Shown here one piece after another: positions 44,812 through 54,461 of a DNA stretch of 64,000 nucleotides; the first letter of the stretch is position 1; every line of letters begins with the position of its first letter. Under the pieces are notes generated by a model that was not told where the DNA came from, did not search any database, and worked only from the letters and a program-made list of their open reading frames with translations. Origin of the DNA: an uncultured Sphaerochaeta sp. (GTDB lineage: Bacteria > Spirochaetota > Spirochaetia > Sphaerochaetales > Sphaerochaetaceae); contig NZ_OY781940.1 of the NCBI RefSeq assembly GCF_963677315.1, positions 186,001-250,000 on the forward strand, written 5' to 3'. The translations under genes were made by a program, and so were the position numbers.

Positions 44812-46824
44812 TTATTCTTTTGTAGCTTCTTCTTGCGTACCAGGTGACTCTTCCTGTCGAGAGGCATCATCAGCCTTCTCTTGCTCAGATGATTCTCCCT
44901 GGAAATCGTTGAGAGCTTCGAAACCCAGGAGGATTCTGATCTGTGCATCATCCAGGGTCTCCTTCTCAATCAGTTCGACGGTGAGGGTATCCAATTGGTC
45001 CCGATGGGTAGAGAGAACCTTACGTGTCTCTTCCATTGCCTTGTCAAGGATCTTGTGGATTTCTGAATCAATCCTCTTTGCCGTCTCTTCACTGTAATCC
45101 TTGTGCTGAGTGATTTCACGACCCAGGAACAACGGTTCAGACTCATCGGCAAGGTTGACGAATCCCAATCCACTCATACCCCACTCTGTTACCATCCTGC
45201 GGGCAAGGTCGGTTGCTTGCTTGATGTCATTGCTGGTACCGGTTGTGGTTTCCCCATACACCAGCTCCTCTGCAACATAGCCTCCCATGCAGACCTTTAT
45301 CCAGTCATTCAACATGGACTGGGTCTTGGTATAGGGATCTCGCTCAGGAAGGCTGACGGTAAGACCAAGTGCACGCCCATGAGGGATGATGGTTACCTTA
45401 TGTAACGGATCGAGATGCTCAAGGTAGTAGTGAAGCAAGGCATGCCCTGCTTCATGGTAGGCGGTTGCTCTCTTCTCCTCATCAGTCATTGCACGGCTCT
45501 TTCTTGCAACACCGAGAAGAATCTTGTCCCGTGCCTCTTCCATCTCACTCATTCCAACTGTGCTCTTGTTCTTCCGAGCAGCAAACAGGGCAGCCTCATT
45601 GATCAGGTTTGCCAGATCGGCTCCACTGGTACCAGCTGAACCACGGGCAAGACGCTTAAGATCAACATCCTTTTCCAGTTTGATTTTCCTACAGTGAATC
45701 CTGAGAATTTCCTCGCGTTCCTTAATATCTGGTAGATCGACTACGACCTGACGGTCAAAACGACCAGGACGAAGCAAGGCAGGATCCAATACATCAGGGC
45801 GGTTGGTGGCTGCCATCACGATGACTCCTGTGGTGGTACCAAATCCATCCATCTCCACAAGAATCTGGTTCAATGTCTGTTCTCGCTCATCATTACCCCC
45901 ACCGAGACCGCCTCCACGAGTACGGCCAACGGCATCAAGTTCATCAATGAACAGAATACAGGGAGAATGCTTACGGGCTTGTTCAAACAAGTCACGCACA
46001 CGGGCAGCACCCATACCTACAAACATCTCAACAAAGTCAGATCCACTGGTATGAAAGAACGAAACCCCACTCTCTCCGGCAACTGCTTTAGCAAGCAAGG
46101 TCTTACCGGTTCCTGGAGGACCTACCAGCAGAACACCACGGGGAATCTTTGCACCAACCTTGGTAAAGTGGTCAGGATGCTTGAGAAAAGAGACCACCTC
46201 CTCCAATTCATACTTTGCTTCTATCTGACCAGCTACATCCTTGAATGTAGTCTTCGTGTCAGTCTCCATGTATTCCTTTGCCTTGCTCTTGCCAAGCGTT
46301 GACATCATCTTTCCGTTCAGTCCGCTGGACTGACGATACAACATGATGGTAAATCCAATGAAGATAATCCAGGGAAGCAATTGCAACAGTACTTGCAGGA
46401 AAGAAATTTCCTGTACCGAACCTGTTACCGAGACACCCTGCTGTTTCAGTGATTCGAGCAGGGTCTCATCGAAATAAGGTATTCTGGTCTGCGCTGTAAG
46501 TCCATTTTTCAATGCAAACCGAATCAGGGATTGTTCCTTGATCTCGACCTGCGTTACCTGGCCAGAATCAACATAAGAGATGAAAGTAGTGTACGGTACT
46601 GACTGTTCAGCACCTGCGGCACTATCAAAAAACATATAGGCAAACAGGATTGCCAAGGTGGCAAACACTATCAGGGCAAACCGGTTTTTCGGATTATTCG
46701 GGGTCATGAAAGGTGGCTTTTTGTCATTCTTGGGAGGACCTTGCCAATACTGGTTGGGATCCTGGTTGTCCGACTGTTTGTCCGGTCCGTTCTCTTGGCT
46801 ATCTTTTCTCAATTTCACTGTCAT
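44812..46824 (-). CDS. ftsH: ATP-dependent zinc metalloprotease FtsH
   Basis: A 670-residue membrane AAA+ protease. Two spans flank a small periplasmic domain (about residues 48-65 and 145-162), followed by Walker A GPPGTGKT, Walker B FIDELDA, SRH region and the zinc site HEAGH. It degrades membrane and regulatory proteins. The ATG overlaps the tilS stop (ATGA). The C-terminus is acidic and low-complexity ([20 protein letters not shown]). Confidence 0.97.
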   Translation of the reverse strand: MTVKLRKDSQENGPDKQSDNQDPNQYWQGPPKNDKKPPFMTPNNPKNRFALIVFATLAILFAYMFFDSAAGAEQSVPYTTFISYVDSGQVTQVEIKEQSLIRFALKNGLTAQTRIPYFDETLLESLKQQGVSVTGSVQEISFLQVLLQLLPWIIFIGFTIMLYRQSSGLNGKMMSTLGKSKAKEYMETDTKTTFKDVAGQIEAKYELEEVVSFLKHPDHFTKVGAKIPRGVLLVGPPGTGKTLLAKAVAGESGVSFFHTSGSDFVEMFVGMGAARVRDLFEQARKHSPCILFIDELDAVGRTRGGGLGGGNDEREQTLNQILVEMDGFGTTTGVIVMAATNRPDVLDPALLRPGRFDRQVVVDLPDIKEREEILRIHCRKIKLEKDVDLKRLARGSAGTSGADLANLINEAALFAARKNKSTVGMSEMEEARDKILLGVARKSRAMTDEEKRATAYHEAGHALLHYYLEHLDPLHKVTIIPHGRALGLTVSLPERDPYTKTQSMLNDWIKVCMGGYVAEELVYGETTTGTSNDIKQATDLARRMVTEWGMSGLGFVNLADESEPLFLGREITQHKDYSEETAKRIDSEIHKILDKAMEETRKVLSTHRDQLDTLTVELIEKETLDDAQIRILLGFEALNDFQGESSEQEKADDASRQEESPGTQEEATKE

Positions 46825-48239
46825 TGTTCCTTTATTCTACTACTATATATATTTGTCAATCTTCGGGCAAGGGGAGCCTTGAAACGGCGTGCCAACCGGT
46901 CCCTACCACCATACATACGTGCAAAAACCGCTACAACACCACTACGATCGCACAAGAGAGGAACCGTTGGATGTTTGCTCTTGGAAATACGGTACGAAGA
47001 GAGCAATTTGGCTACAGAAACTCTACCAGCTTCCAGCTCAATCCAATCCCCATCTTCTGCTGAGCGTATAACCGCATGATCAAGAGAATCTGCATCAATC
47101 CTCAGCAATCTTGTATCTGTTTCACCTTGTAGTGTATCGATACGAAACACTATTCCCCCAGGCAGTAAAACCTCTTGTTCATTACCAGGATGCATCAAGG
47201 GAAATAGAAAATGGGGGTCCTGAGCGACTTGGCGCCAAATAACCTGTCCATCAGAAATCAGTACGCTACTGCTTCCGGCCTCGATATGAAAACGGTTGGA
47301 GGGGGTACTGGCATCAAGGTGTTCCTGTAACCGCGCAATCATAGCCTGGCGAATACGCTGTGTCCCAGAAGAGCAGACCTCTGCGTACAGGCGATACAAC
47401 AATCTCTCACGCATCTGTGGCATCACACCGTGATACCAATCCAGGGAAAATCGAACCTCACCCGTGAGTATTTTCACGCGCGAGAGAGCCTCATCTTCCA
47501 AAGTCTGCAATACCCCAGCAATATCGGAAAAACGCCTGGACATGATTGAAACTGCATCGTAGGCGTTTGGAAAGAGTGTGAGGATCTGCGGCTTGATGGT
47601 ATGACGTATCTTATTTCGCAGATAGGCATCTTGTTCATTTGTTGAATCCTCTGCCCACTGGAAGCCTTCGGCTTTTACATAAGCTCTGAGGGTACGATGG
47701 CAAAGTGTAAGCAAAGGTCTGATCAGTGTGGCATTGCCAGGGGACGGTGTAAAGGCAGCTGCACCTTTGAGAGAAGAAACCGAGGCTGCCTGAAACAGAC
47801 GCATCAACAAGGTCTCTATCTGGTCGTCAGCATTGTGTGCAGTAGCAAGATAGGTACAACCATGGTTACGGCATGCAGCATACAAAGCCTCATAGCGCAG
47901 CGTTCGTGCAGCAGCTTCAATACCTTCCCCATCCCTTTTAGCGCGTTCTTCAACGCTACCCTTGCCCAAATCAAGAACCTCAAGTCCATATCCCAACCGT
48001 TGACAATTCGCAAGACAAAGCTGCAACTCTTGGGACAGCTCTTGCTCTGAACGCAAACGATGATTGACGTAAAAAACAGAAACCTGCTCTTTTGGCAACA
48101 AGGCCGAAAGCCCGATCAGCAAGGCAAGTGAGTCACTGCCACCAGAAAAGGCGACAGCAAGGTGCATATCCTCTGAGATGTGCTGAGACGCAAGAAAATG
48201 CTGGATTGTCTTAGGAACGATTGCGTCTATTGTAGGCAA
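46821..48239 (-). CDS. tilS: tRNA(Ile)-lysidine synthase
   Basis: A 472-residue N-type ATP pyrophosphatase that makes lysidine at C34 of tRNA-Ile(CAU). PP-loop SGGSDS near residue 30, HNADDQ, and the TilS substrate-binding and C-terminal domains are visible. The start is TTG at 48239 with a perfect SD GGAGG 6 nt upstream, placing the first 29 bp inside the end of pth. The stop overlaps ftsH. The tilS-ftsH order matches Firmicutes. Confidence 0.93.
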   Translation of the reverse strand: MPTIDAIVPKTIQHFLASQHISEDMHLAVAFSGGSDSLALLIGLSALLPKEQVSVFYVNHRLRSEQELSQELQLCLANCQRLGYGLEVLDLGKGSVEERAKRDGEGIEAAARTLRYEALYAACRNHGCTYLATAHNADDQIETLLMRLFQAASVSSLKGAAAFTPSPGNATLIRPLLTLCHRTLRAYVKAEGFQWAEDSTNEQDAYLRNKIRHTIKPQILTLFPNAYDAVSIMSRRFSDIAGVLQTLEDEALSRVKILTGEVRFSLDWYHGVMPQMRERLLYRLYAEVCSSGTQRIRQAMIARLQEHLDASTPSNRFHIEAGSSSVLISDGQVIWRQVAQDPHFLFPLMHPGNEQEVLLPGGIVFRIDTLQGETDTRLLRIDADSLDHAVIRSAEDGDWIELEAGRVSVAKLLSSYRISKSKHPTVPLLCDRSGVVAVFARMYGGRDRLARRFKAPLARRLTNIYSSRIKEQ

Positions 48240-48762
48240 GCATTACCTCCTCCGTTGACTTTCCACTGATAAGATCCTGCAGTGCTGAGGAAGCAAGCAT
48301 GATTCCTTCCTGTAAGGCAAGAGAAGAATCACGTGAAAGGACATGATCCACCACCGACACCCCTTCATCCGGTCTACCTATTCCAATATAGATACGGGTG
48401 AAGTTGCTGCTGCCCAGCGAGCTGATAAGACTCTTGAGTCCATTATGACCAGCGCTGCTCCCTCCCCTTCGGATTCTGATCAATCCTGGAGGCAGATCCA
48501 TCTGATCACAGACTACCACAATTTCTTCTGCTTTCACATCAGGGAAGTAACGCATGACTTCCCCACTCTTATTCATATAGGTTAGTGGTTCAACCAAGGA
48601 TACAGAACTCCCCACTCTTGCTTGTCTATAAAGACGAAAACAGCGTTTTCTCAGGCGAACCTGAAAAAACGCTGCACAAGCTTCCACTGCATCGAATCCG
48701 ACATTGTGGCGGGAGTTTGCATACTTGGAACCGGGATTACCCAGACCAAGAATCAACTGCAT
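48211..48762 (-). CDS. pth: peptidyl-tRNA hydrolase
   Basis: A 183-residue Pth that recycles peptidyl-tRNAs. GLGNPGSKY, catalytic His19 (SRHNVGF), LTYMNKSG and AGHNGLKS are intact. The SD is GGGGAA. It starts 8 nt after rplY and its last codons carry the tilS SD and start. The rplY-pth pair is common in bacteria. Confidence 0.96.
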   Translation of the reverse strand: MQLILGLGNPGSKYANSRHNVGFDAVEACAAFFQVRLRKRCFRLYRQARVGSSVSLVEPLTYMNKSGEVMRYFPDVKAEEIVVVCDQMDLPPGLIRIRRGGSSAGHNGLKSLISSLGSSNFTRIYIGIGRPDEGVSVVDHVLSRDSSLALQEGIMLASSALQDLISGKSTEEVMLAYNRRNRS

Positions 48763-48770
48763 TGTTCCCC

Positions 48771-49388
48771 CTACTCTTCCTCGGAAACAACTGCTGCTTC
48801 ATCTTCTTCCTCAGCAGTTTCGACAACCTCAGCCTTTACTCCCTTGACGGAAGCAACAGTCCTGGACATGTCTTCAAGAACCTTGATGGTTTCTGGGAAT
48901 TTCATGTCACTCAAGTGCAATGCCTGGTTGATCTCCAAGTGGCTTACATCAGCCTCGATTGAATCGGGCAGATCCTTTGGCAGACACTCAATCTCAATTT
49001 CATGGAGAACCTGATCAAGGACACCACCCTCACGGGTCCCAATTGGGCTTCCCTTGAGCACAACGGCAACCAAAGTACGAAGGGATTGACCACGAGTAAC
49101 CTCATAGAAGTCAACGTGCTTGATCTCCCCACGCATCAGGTCTTCCTGATAATCCTTCAATAATACTTCATAGTGCTTTCTGCCTACAGCAATCTTCAGC
49201 AATGCTGTCTCTGAGAAGTGACGCATCTTGTTGGTGAATTCACGGGCATCAAGGGCAATGTGCACAGGATCCTTCTTGCCATAGATAACGGCTGGAATCT
49301 GGCCGCCACGAAGCAGGCGACGAGCGCCGGCACTACCGAAATCTTCGGTTCTTGGTTTAGCTTTTAAGCTTCTGTTGATGTCAGACAT
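48771..49388 (-). CDS. rplY: 50S ribosomal protein L25 / general stress protein Ctc
   Basis: A 205-residue long form of L25, with the N-terminal 5S-rRNA-binding domain (GSAGARRLLRGGQIPAVIYG) and a C-terminal TL5-type beta domain, ending in an acidic Glu/Ala tail. The ATG at 49388 has AGGAG 5 nt upstream; an in-frame codon 7 residues earlier is less likely. The neighbouring pth fits the conserved ctc-pth pair. Confidence 0.94.
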   Translation of the reverse strand: MSDINRSLKAKPRTEDFGSAGARRLLRGGQIPAVIYGKKDPVHIALDAREFTNKMRHFSETALLKIAVGRKHYEVLLKDYQEDLMRGEIKHVDFYEVTRGQSLRTLVAVVLKGSPIGTREGGVLDQVLHEIEIECLPKDLPDSIEADVSHLEINQALHLSDMKFPETIKVLEDMSRTVASVKGVKAEVVETAEEEDEAAVVSEEE

Positions 49389-49522
49389 ACATACTCCTTG
49401 TACTCTCATTGGCGCATCGTTATTGCATGATGCCCAATTACCATAACATTTGGATATTTAGAATACCACTAGTGTGGGAGTATAGAATGTTTTGGCGTAC
49501 CAGCACAAGTACTCCACACAAT

Positions 49523-49556
49523 GAAAAAATGAGCAGTCCAAAAGACAGGACTGCTC
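49523..49556 (-). terminator. terminator downstream of tRNA-Gln
   Basis: A perfect 9-bp stem GAGCAGTCC/GGACTGCTC with an 8-nt loop is followed on the minus strand by ATTTTTTCA. It ends the tRNA-Gln transcript about 5 nt after the gene and may insulate rplY. Confidence 0.82.
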
Positions 49557-49560
49557 ACTA

Positions 49561-49632
49561 CTGGGAAGGAGGGATTCGAACCCCCGATGCCGGCACCAAA
49601 AACCAGAGCCTTAACCGCTTGGCGACTTCCCA
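49561..49632 (-). tRNA. tRNA-Gln(TTG)
   Basis: A 72-nt cloverleaf with acceptor stem TGGGAAG/CTTCCCA, D-arm GCCAAGCGGTTAAGGC, anticodon loop TTTTGGT (anticodon TTG) on a stem with wobble pairs, T-arm GGGGGTTCGAATCCCTC and discriminator G. No CCA encoded. It lies between spoVG and rplY. Confidence 0.94.
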
Positions 49633-49681
49633 ACAACGGAAATGACAGTATACCATATTCCCAAGTTTGTCCAGCGGATTG

Positions 49682-49975
49682 CTATAATTCCTTTTTTTCT
49701 GTTTCCTGGGGAGCTTCCTGTGCTTCCTCAGAGTCATATGCATTCATTACCACTTGCTGCAAATGATCTCGGAAGTCGCTGCTGATTGGATGGGCTACAT
49801 CCTTGAATTCCCCATTGGCCAACTGCCTGCTTGGCATGGCAATGAAGTCTCCTTCCCTGCCCTCTATAATCTTGATATTGTGTACCACAAATTGATTGTC
49901 AAACGTTACGGTCACATAAGCCTTCAATTTACCTGCTTGACTGACTTTTCGTACTCGAACCTCTGAAATGTCCAC
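49682..49975 (-). CDS. spoVG: septation/regulatory protein SpoVG
   Basis: A 97-residue SpoVG. After the start come DISEVRVRKV, AYVTVTFDNQFVVHNIKIIEG and FIAMPSR, the family core, followed by an acidic Glu/Gln tail. The start is GTG at 49975 because GGAGG ends 5 nt upstream; the TTG at 49987 overlaps that SD. SpoVG proteins bind nucleic acid and act as regulators in Borrelia and Staphylococcus. It is 19 nt after ispE, as in many bacteria. Confidence 0.95.
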   Translation of the reverse strand: MDISEVRVRKVSQAGKLKAYVTVTFDNQFVVHNIKIIEGREGDFIAMPSRQLANGEFKDVAHPISSDFRDHLQQVVMNAYDSEEAQEAPQETEKKEL

Positions 49976-49994
49976 AAGAACCTCCAAACAACCT

Positions 49995-50876
49995 TTATCT
50001 TATTTTCATAACTAAACCGGTTTTCCAGCTCATTACTCCAGTCCCGAACCGCGTCTGTATCTTATCGTAAACAACTTGTACCTGTTTCGTGTCATCACTG
50101 ACGAAAAACCAACAAGCACCGCTGCCTGTAAGACCACAATATCCATGGCTAGTACTGCATAGCTGTTCAAGTTGGCCATAGAAGTCTTGGTGCTCCACAC
50201 CTTGTTGAAAATCATTATACAACATACTTTTCCATACCGCAGGTGATTTCTTGAAAACTTCTGCAATCTCCTCACCCGTAGGTCCCAATGAAACAAAACC
50301 CCCGCTACGAACTTCGTCAAGCTTGGCGTAGGCAGATGACGTAGATGTAGCAAAAGATGTCGGCATTACCAAGCATAATGCCAAATACCTCTGCGCTATT
50401 GGTGTAATCACCTCTCCCCTACCATTCACTATTGCACAGCAATGCGAAGAGAGGAAGAAAGGGACATCGCTACCAACCTGCAGCGCAATATCAGCCAAGG
50501 TTTTTTGGTCAAGCGCAGCTTTTCCAGCATATTCCTGCAACAGAAGCAACACTGAAGCAGCATCACTTGACCCCCCACCCAAACCAGCCTGGGAGGGAAT
50601 ACGTTTCTTGCAATCTATCTGTAAAGAGAGGGGTAAACAAGATCGCTCACACCATAGGCGGGCAGCCTTGGTCATAGTATCCTCTCCATCAAGTTGAAAC
50701 GCTTCCAATCCAGTTACTTCTACCGTTAGCTTGCTCTTCCCCTTAACCGTGATGGAGACATCATCGGCAAGATCCACCAAGGCGAATAAGGAACGGATGG
50801 GATGATACCCATCTTGAAACGGTTGGCCAACGGCCAGATGTAGATTAACCTTGGCATAAGCAGCACGCGCAAGCAT
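49995..50876 (-). CDS. ispE: 4-diphosphocytidyl-2-C-methyl-D-erythritol kinase
   Basis: A 293-residue GHMP kinase of the non-mevalonate isoprenoid pathway. N-terminal AKVNLHLAVG, ATP-binding GLGGGSSDAASVLL and C-terminal MTGSGA-like LTGSGACWF are intact. The ATG at 50876 is preferred (AGGA 10 nt upstream); the ATG at 50885 is only 1 nt from that SD. Operon with spoVG. The interval 50877-51026 holds no recognised gene. Confidence 0.94.
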   Translation of the reverse strand: MLARAAYAKVNLHLAVGQPFQDGYHPIRSLFALVDLADDVSITVKGKSKLTVEVTGLEAFQLDGEDTMTKAARLWCERSCLPLSLQIDCKKRIPSQAGLGGGSSDAASVLLLLQEYAGKAALDQKTLADIALQVGSDVPFFLSSHCCAIVNGRGEVITPIAQRYLALCLVMPTSFATSTSSAYAKLDEVRSGGFVSLGPTGEEIAEVFKKSPAVWKSMLYNDFQQGVEHQDFYGQLEQLCSTSHGYCGLTGSGACWFFVSDDTKQVQVVYDKIQTRFGTGVMSWKTGLVMKIR

Positions 50877-51026
50877 GGTATCCATGTCCTACAGAGTATC
50901 AAAGCCAATGTTGATTGTCTAGTAAGATTTTTTCATAATTGTAAGCTAAGAGCCCTTTTTTTGGGGAATTACACTTCTAAAAGTGACATATTCACCTAGG
51001 ATATAAAACAAATCTAGAATACAAGC

Positions 51027-51815
51027 TTATGCATCCTTCCAGAGTCCAAGGGCAATGAGTTGTTCTTGGGTTTTCTCTCGCCAATTTCTATTTGCTTGAG
51101 GATTGGCTGGACTGGGGTGAATAATAGAACCTAGTATATATCTACTATCAGATGAAACCACCTGTTGCAACTTCTTAAGGGCATACTTCCCTACCCCTAT
51201 AAGATAGGTTGGCTGCAACAGTAAGATCAGGTCCATGAGATACCGGTCACAAATTGCCTCTAGGGCCATTCTCTCAACTTTGGGAAGCTTGTCAGGAGTG
51301 ATATTCTTTGCATATTTGGTTCGCTCCATGAAGGCCAACGGACAATAATTGACGATGGCTATTTCCTTGGAAAACACATCTGCACGTTTATAGTGTTCTT
51401 CCATCAATGCCCACAAGCGCTTTCCGCTGACCTCACTTCGTTGCACAGACAATCCAAGCACCGGACGTGATGGATGCTCGATAGAAGGTTTTGCAATAGG
51501 TTCATCAAGCTTGAGAAACTGCTTTACTGCACCCACCTCACCGAATGGAATCCCATTTTGGGCCATCCCAAAAGGTCCAGGATTCATCCCAAGCATCAGA
51601 GCCTTTACAGGATGAGAGAGATAGGTCCTTACGTATGCTTCATGCATGTTCCATGCATATTGCAAAGGATTATAGATATAAAAATCTCCACTAAATCGCA
51701 GTTGTTCCACCTGCCAAGCAAACAGCTCTGTCCGTTGCACGATTTCTTGTGAGTGATTCTGCACCACTGTCCCCCTAGCACAAAAGTCGGTTTGTACCGT
51801 ATGATACCCCAACAT
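51027..51815 (-). CDS. SMUG1-type single-strand-selective uracil-DNA glycosylase
   Basis: A 262-residue UDG-superfamily protein. The active-site motif GMNPGPFGMAQNGIPFGEV and the intercalation-loop motif HPSPANPQANRNW are the SMUG1 signatures, so uracil or 5-hydroxymethyluracil excision is expected. An IYNPLQYAW segment near the N-terminus also matches SMUG1. SMUG1 is best known from animals and is patchy in bacteria. Start uncertain: ATG 51815 overlaps the ATG of the divergent HAD gene (CATG); ATG 51848 and TTG 51857 are alternatives; none has a good SD. Confidence 0.88.
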   Translation of the reverse strand: MLGYHTVQTDFCARGTVVQNHSQEIVQRTELFAWQVEQLRFSGDFYIYNPLQYAWNMHEAYVRTYLSHPVKALMLGMNPGPFGMAQNGIPFGEVGAVKQFLKLDEPIAKPSIEHPSRPVLGLSVQRSEVSGKRLWALMEEHYKRADVFSKEIAIVNYCPLAFMERTKYAKNITPDKLPKVERMALEAICDRYLMDLILLLQPTYLIGVGKYALKKLQQVVSSDSRYILGSIIHPSPANPQANRNWREKTQEQLIALGLWKDA

Positions 51816-52575
51816 GGCACAAAAGGTTGAGAAACTCAAGGGAATCATTTTTGACAAGGATGGGACGTTGTTTGACTACGCCCAGGTCTGGGAGACTATC
51901 CTCAAGGAGGGTATCGCCCTTACCTTCAACTCCATGGGAAAGCAGCACCAGCAGACTGCCAAACAGGCAATGTTAAGCCTGATGGGCATCGATGAAGAGG
52001 GGCAATGCATTCCCCGTGGTTTGGTGTTCACCCATCGCAGGGTCCAAATTCTCAGAAGATTCCTGCTCTATTGTATCCGATATCGTGTAAATGCAATAAA
52101 GGCCATCAAAGGGTATAATAGAAGTGTCAAGCACAGTGAAGTTCTCCTGAACGAGAAACTCAAGCAGATGGATTTCTCTGTACAACAACGCTTGTTCAGA
52201 CGATTGAAAGAAGAGGGGTATCATATTGGTGTCATTACCAGTGACAATGCTTCCTCAACGAATCTGTTTCTCTCCTTGATGGGCTTGGAAAAAATGGTAG
52301 ATTTCATAGCCAGTAGAGACAGCAACTATCGCAGGAAACCCCACAGTGAAGCCTTCAATGCCTTTTGCACACAAGCAGGGATTAATCCCTCCCAGGTGGC
52401 AATGGTAGGTGACACACTCACTGATATGCTGTTTGCAAAACGGGCTCAGTCAGGTTATCGGATAGCAGTTCTCACCGGAAGCAATGACAGAAGAAGGCTG
52501 GAAAGACTGAGTGACGTTGTCTATGAGGATATATCTTTCCTAGACACTGATAAGAGACTATTTCCTGCCCAATAG
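51814..52575 (+). CDS. HAD-family hydrolase, phosphoglycolate-phosphatase-like
   Basis: A 253-residue HAD phosphatase. Motif I DKDGTLFD (near residue 13), motif II VITSDN, motif III Lys in RRKPHSEAF and motif IV MVGDTLTDM are complete, with a helical cap of about 100 residues. Substrate unknown. No SD precedes the ATG at 51814, whose bases are shared with the divergent SMUG1 start. Confidence 0.86.
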   Translation: MAQKVEKLKGIIFDKDGTLFDYAQVWETILKEGIALTFNSMGKQHQQTAKQAMLSLMGIDEEGQCIPRGLVFTHRRVQILRRFLLYCIRYRVNAIKAIKGYNRSVKHSEVLLNEKLKQMDFSVQQRLFRRLKEEGYHIGVITSDNASSTNLFLSLMGLEKMVDFIASRDSNYRRKPHSEAFNAFCTQAGINPSQVAMVGDTLTDMLFAKRAQSGYRIAVLTGSNDRRRLERLSDVVYEDISFLDTDKRLFPAQ

Positions 52576-52627
52576 TACGTTTTAACTAAGAATCCAATCA
52601 TTTCCTCTGAAACAATTTAGGCTTTTC

Positions 52628-52656
52628 TTGACAAATAGGGACCTTTCTGTGAGAAT
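52628..52656 (+). promoter_or_regulatory. possible promoter of the acyl-CoA synthetase gene
   Basis: TTGACA (52628-52633) with 17-nt spacing to GAGAAT (52651-52656). The -35 is perfect and the -10 partial; about 70 nt of leader follow. Confidence 0.45.
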
Positions 52657-52728
52657 AATCGATAGATTCATATAAACTGCATCTAGTAGATTTCTATCAT
52701 TCGCATTTCTTTTGGAGATTTCCCTATC

Positions 52729-54438
52729 ATGAAACATTCTTGGGATGACCTTGACCAATATCGCGGTATACTGTTCGAAGGACAGTGGCCAACTATCATT
52801 GACTTATTGCTGATCACAGAACAGAAGTTTGCAGGGCGAAACGGTTTCACTGTTTTCAAACCCAACAGGGAAACCCTTACATTCTCTGAAATCCTCCAAG
52901 AAGTCACTCGAGTAAGTTCGTATCTACAGGAATGTGGCATAGTAAAAGGTGATCATATCGTCATCAACGGGAAAAACAGCCCAGCATGGGCTATTGCCTA
53001 TCTGGCAATCCTCCATGCAGGGGCAATCGTTGTTCCCTTGGACAACCAGATGAATACCGACCGTGTCGAAACACTCAGTAGCTTTGTGAATGCCTCGTAT
53101 ATTTTTGCTGATAAGAATGTTCTTGAAGCACTCGACACACGGAAGGAATGGTTCAAGGAATTGAAGGGGTGCTCAACGCTCCTGGGAGAGAGTGAATCAT
53201 TTCCAAGCATTTCCACCCTAAAAGCGAAGAATACGTATAACCGTATACCGAGCTCAGAACATGACATTGCTTCCATTCTCTTTACCAGCGGCACCACAGG
53301 CAATGAGAAAGGTGCCATGCTGACACACGCAAACATCGTAAGCGACCTCTACCAGGCATGTGATGGAACCTTCCTCAGCCTTGATGAAACTGATGTATTG
53401 TATGCACTCCTTCCACTGCACCATAGCTATTGCTGTACAGCAGTACTGCTTGAATCTATCAAGCATGGAGCAGAGTGTGTCTTTGGGCAGGATATCGTGG
53501 TAAGTAAAATGATCAATGACCTGAGAGAAGGCAAGGTCACCATTTTCATGGGGATACCGCTTTTATACAACAAGTTGCTTGCAGGTATCATGAAACAGGT
53601 CAAGAAAAAAGGATTATTGGTCAATACCTTGGTACATACCATGATGGTGATCAATGGTTTTACCAAGAAACACTTGCATTGGAATCCCTTCCGGAAAATC
53701 TTCAACAAGCTACTGCTCAGCAAGATTGGTTTGGACCGGAATAATTTCCTCATCTGTGGTGCTGGCCCGCTCGCTCCAAAGGTCTTCAAACAGTATCAAC
53801 AGCTTGGGCTTGATTTCATCCAAGGCTATGGACTTACCGAGACGAGTCCAATCCTTACACTCAACCCAATCAGCCACTTCAAAGTGGAATCCGTTGGCAT
53901 GGTGTTCCCCTTGGTGGAGATGAAGATCGCAGAGCCTGATGAAAACGGAGTGGGAGAAATCCGGGTCAAGGGTCCAAACATCACCCAAGGCTATTACAAT
54001 GACCCGGTCCATACCGCTGAACTATTTGATGAAGAAGGCTACCTGAAGACAGGTGACCTTGGATATCTCGACAAGGAAAACTACCTCTATCTCAAGGGCA
54101 GGGCAAAAAACATCATTGTCACCGAAGGTGGCAAGAATGTATATCCTGAGGAGATTGAGGATCTCTTCCAACTGTACAGCCAGGTGGAGCAGATACTCAT
54201 ACGTGGATACCAAGAAAAGAAAAACATACCCAGCGAGCTGATCGAAGCGGTGATTTACCCCAATGCTGAGTACTACCGAGAACACACGGTTCCCGTGCAG
54301 GATGATCTTGAGCGGGTAATCAAGGAAGTCAATCAACGTGTTTCAGGGTATAAGAAGATTACCAAGCTCACCATTACCAATGAACCGATGGACATGACAA
54401 GTACCAAAAAGATCAAGCGCAACAAGGTGACTGCATAG
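52729..54438 (+). CDS. AMP-dependent synthetase/ligase, probable long-chain acyl-CoA synthetase
   Basis: A 569-residue ANL-superfamily enzyme. The P-loop FTSGTTGNEKGAML (near residue 184), GYGLTETSP, KTGDLGYLD and a C-terminal catalytic Lys region (TSTKKIKRNKV) are present. It activates a carboxylic acid with ATP and CoA; the insert and motif style favour medium or long-chain fatty acids. The protein has no signal peptide. The next gene, mtaD, starts 24 nt downstream, so they may share a transcript although the functions differ. Confidence 0.85.
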   Translation: MKHSWDDLDQYRGILFEGQWPTIIDLLLITEQKFAGRNGFTVFKPNRETLTFSEILQEVTRVSSYLQECGIVKGDHIVINGKNSPAWAIAYLAILHAGAIVVPLDNQMNTDRVETLSSFVNASYIFADKNVLEALDTRKEWFKELKGCSTLLGESESFPSISTLKAKNTYNRIPSSEHDIASILFTSGTTGNEKGAMLTHANIVSDLYQACDGTFLSLDETDVLYALLPLHHSYCCTAVLLESIKHGAECVFGQDIVVSKMINDLREGKVTIFMGIPLLYNKLLAGIMKQVKKKGLLVNTLVHTMMVINGFTKKHLHWNPFRKIFNKLLLSKIGLDRNNFLICGAGPLAPKVFKQYQQLGLDFIQGYGLTETSPILTLNPISHFKVESVGMVFPLVEMKIAEPDENGVGEIRVKGPNITQGYYNDPVHTAELFDEEGYLKTGDLGYLDKENYLYLKGRAKNIIVTEGGKNVYPEEIEDLFQLYSQVEQILIRGYQEKKNIPSELIEAVIYPNAEYYREHTVPVQDDLERVIKEVNQRVSGYKKITKLTITNEPMDMTSTKKIKRNKVTA

Positions 54439-54461
54439 TAGTTTCATGGTACTATAGCCTC

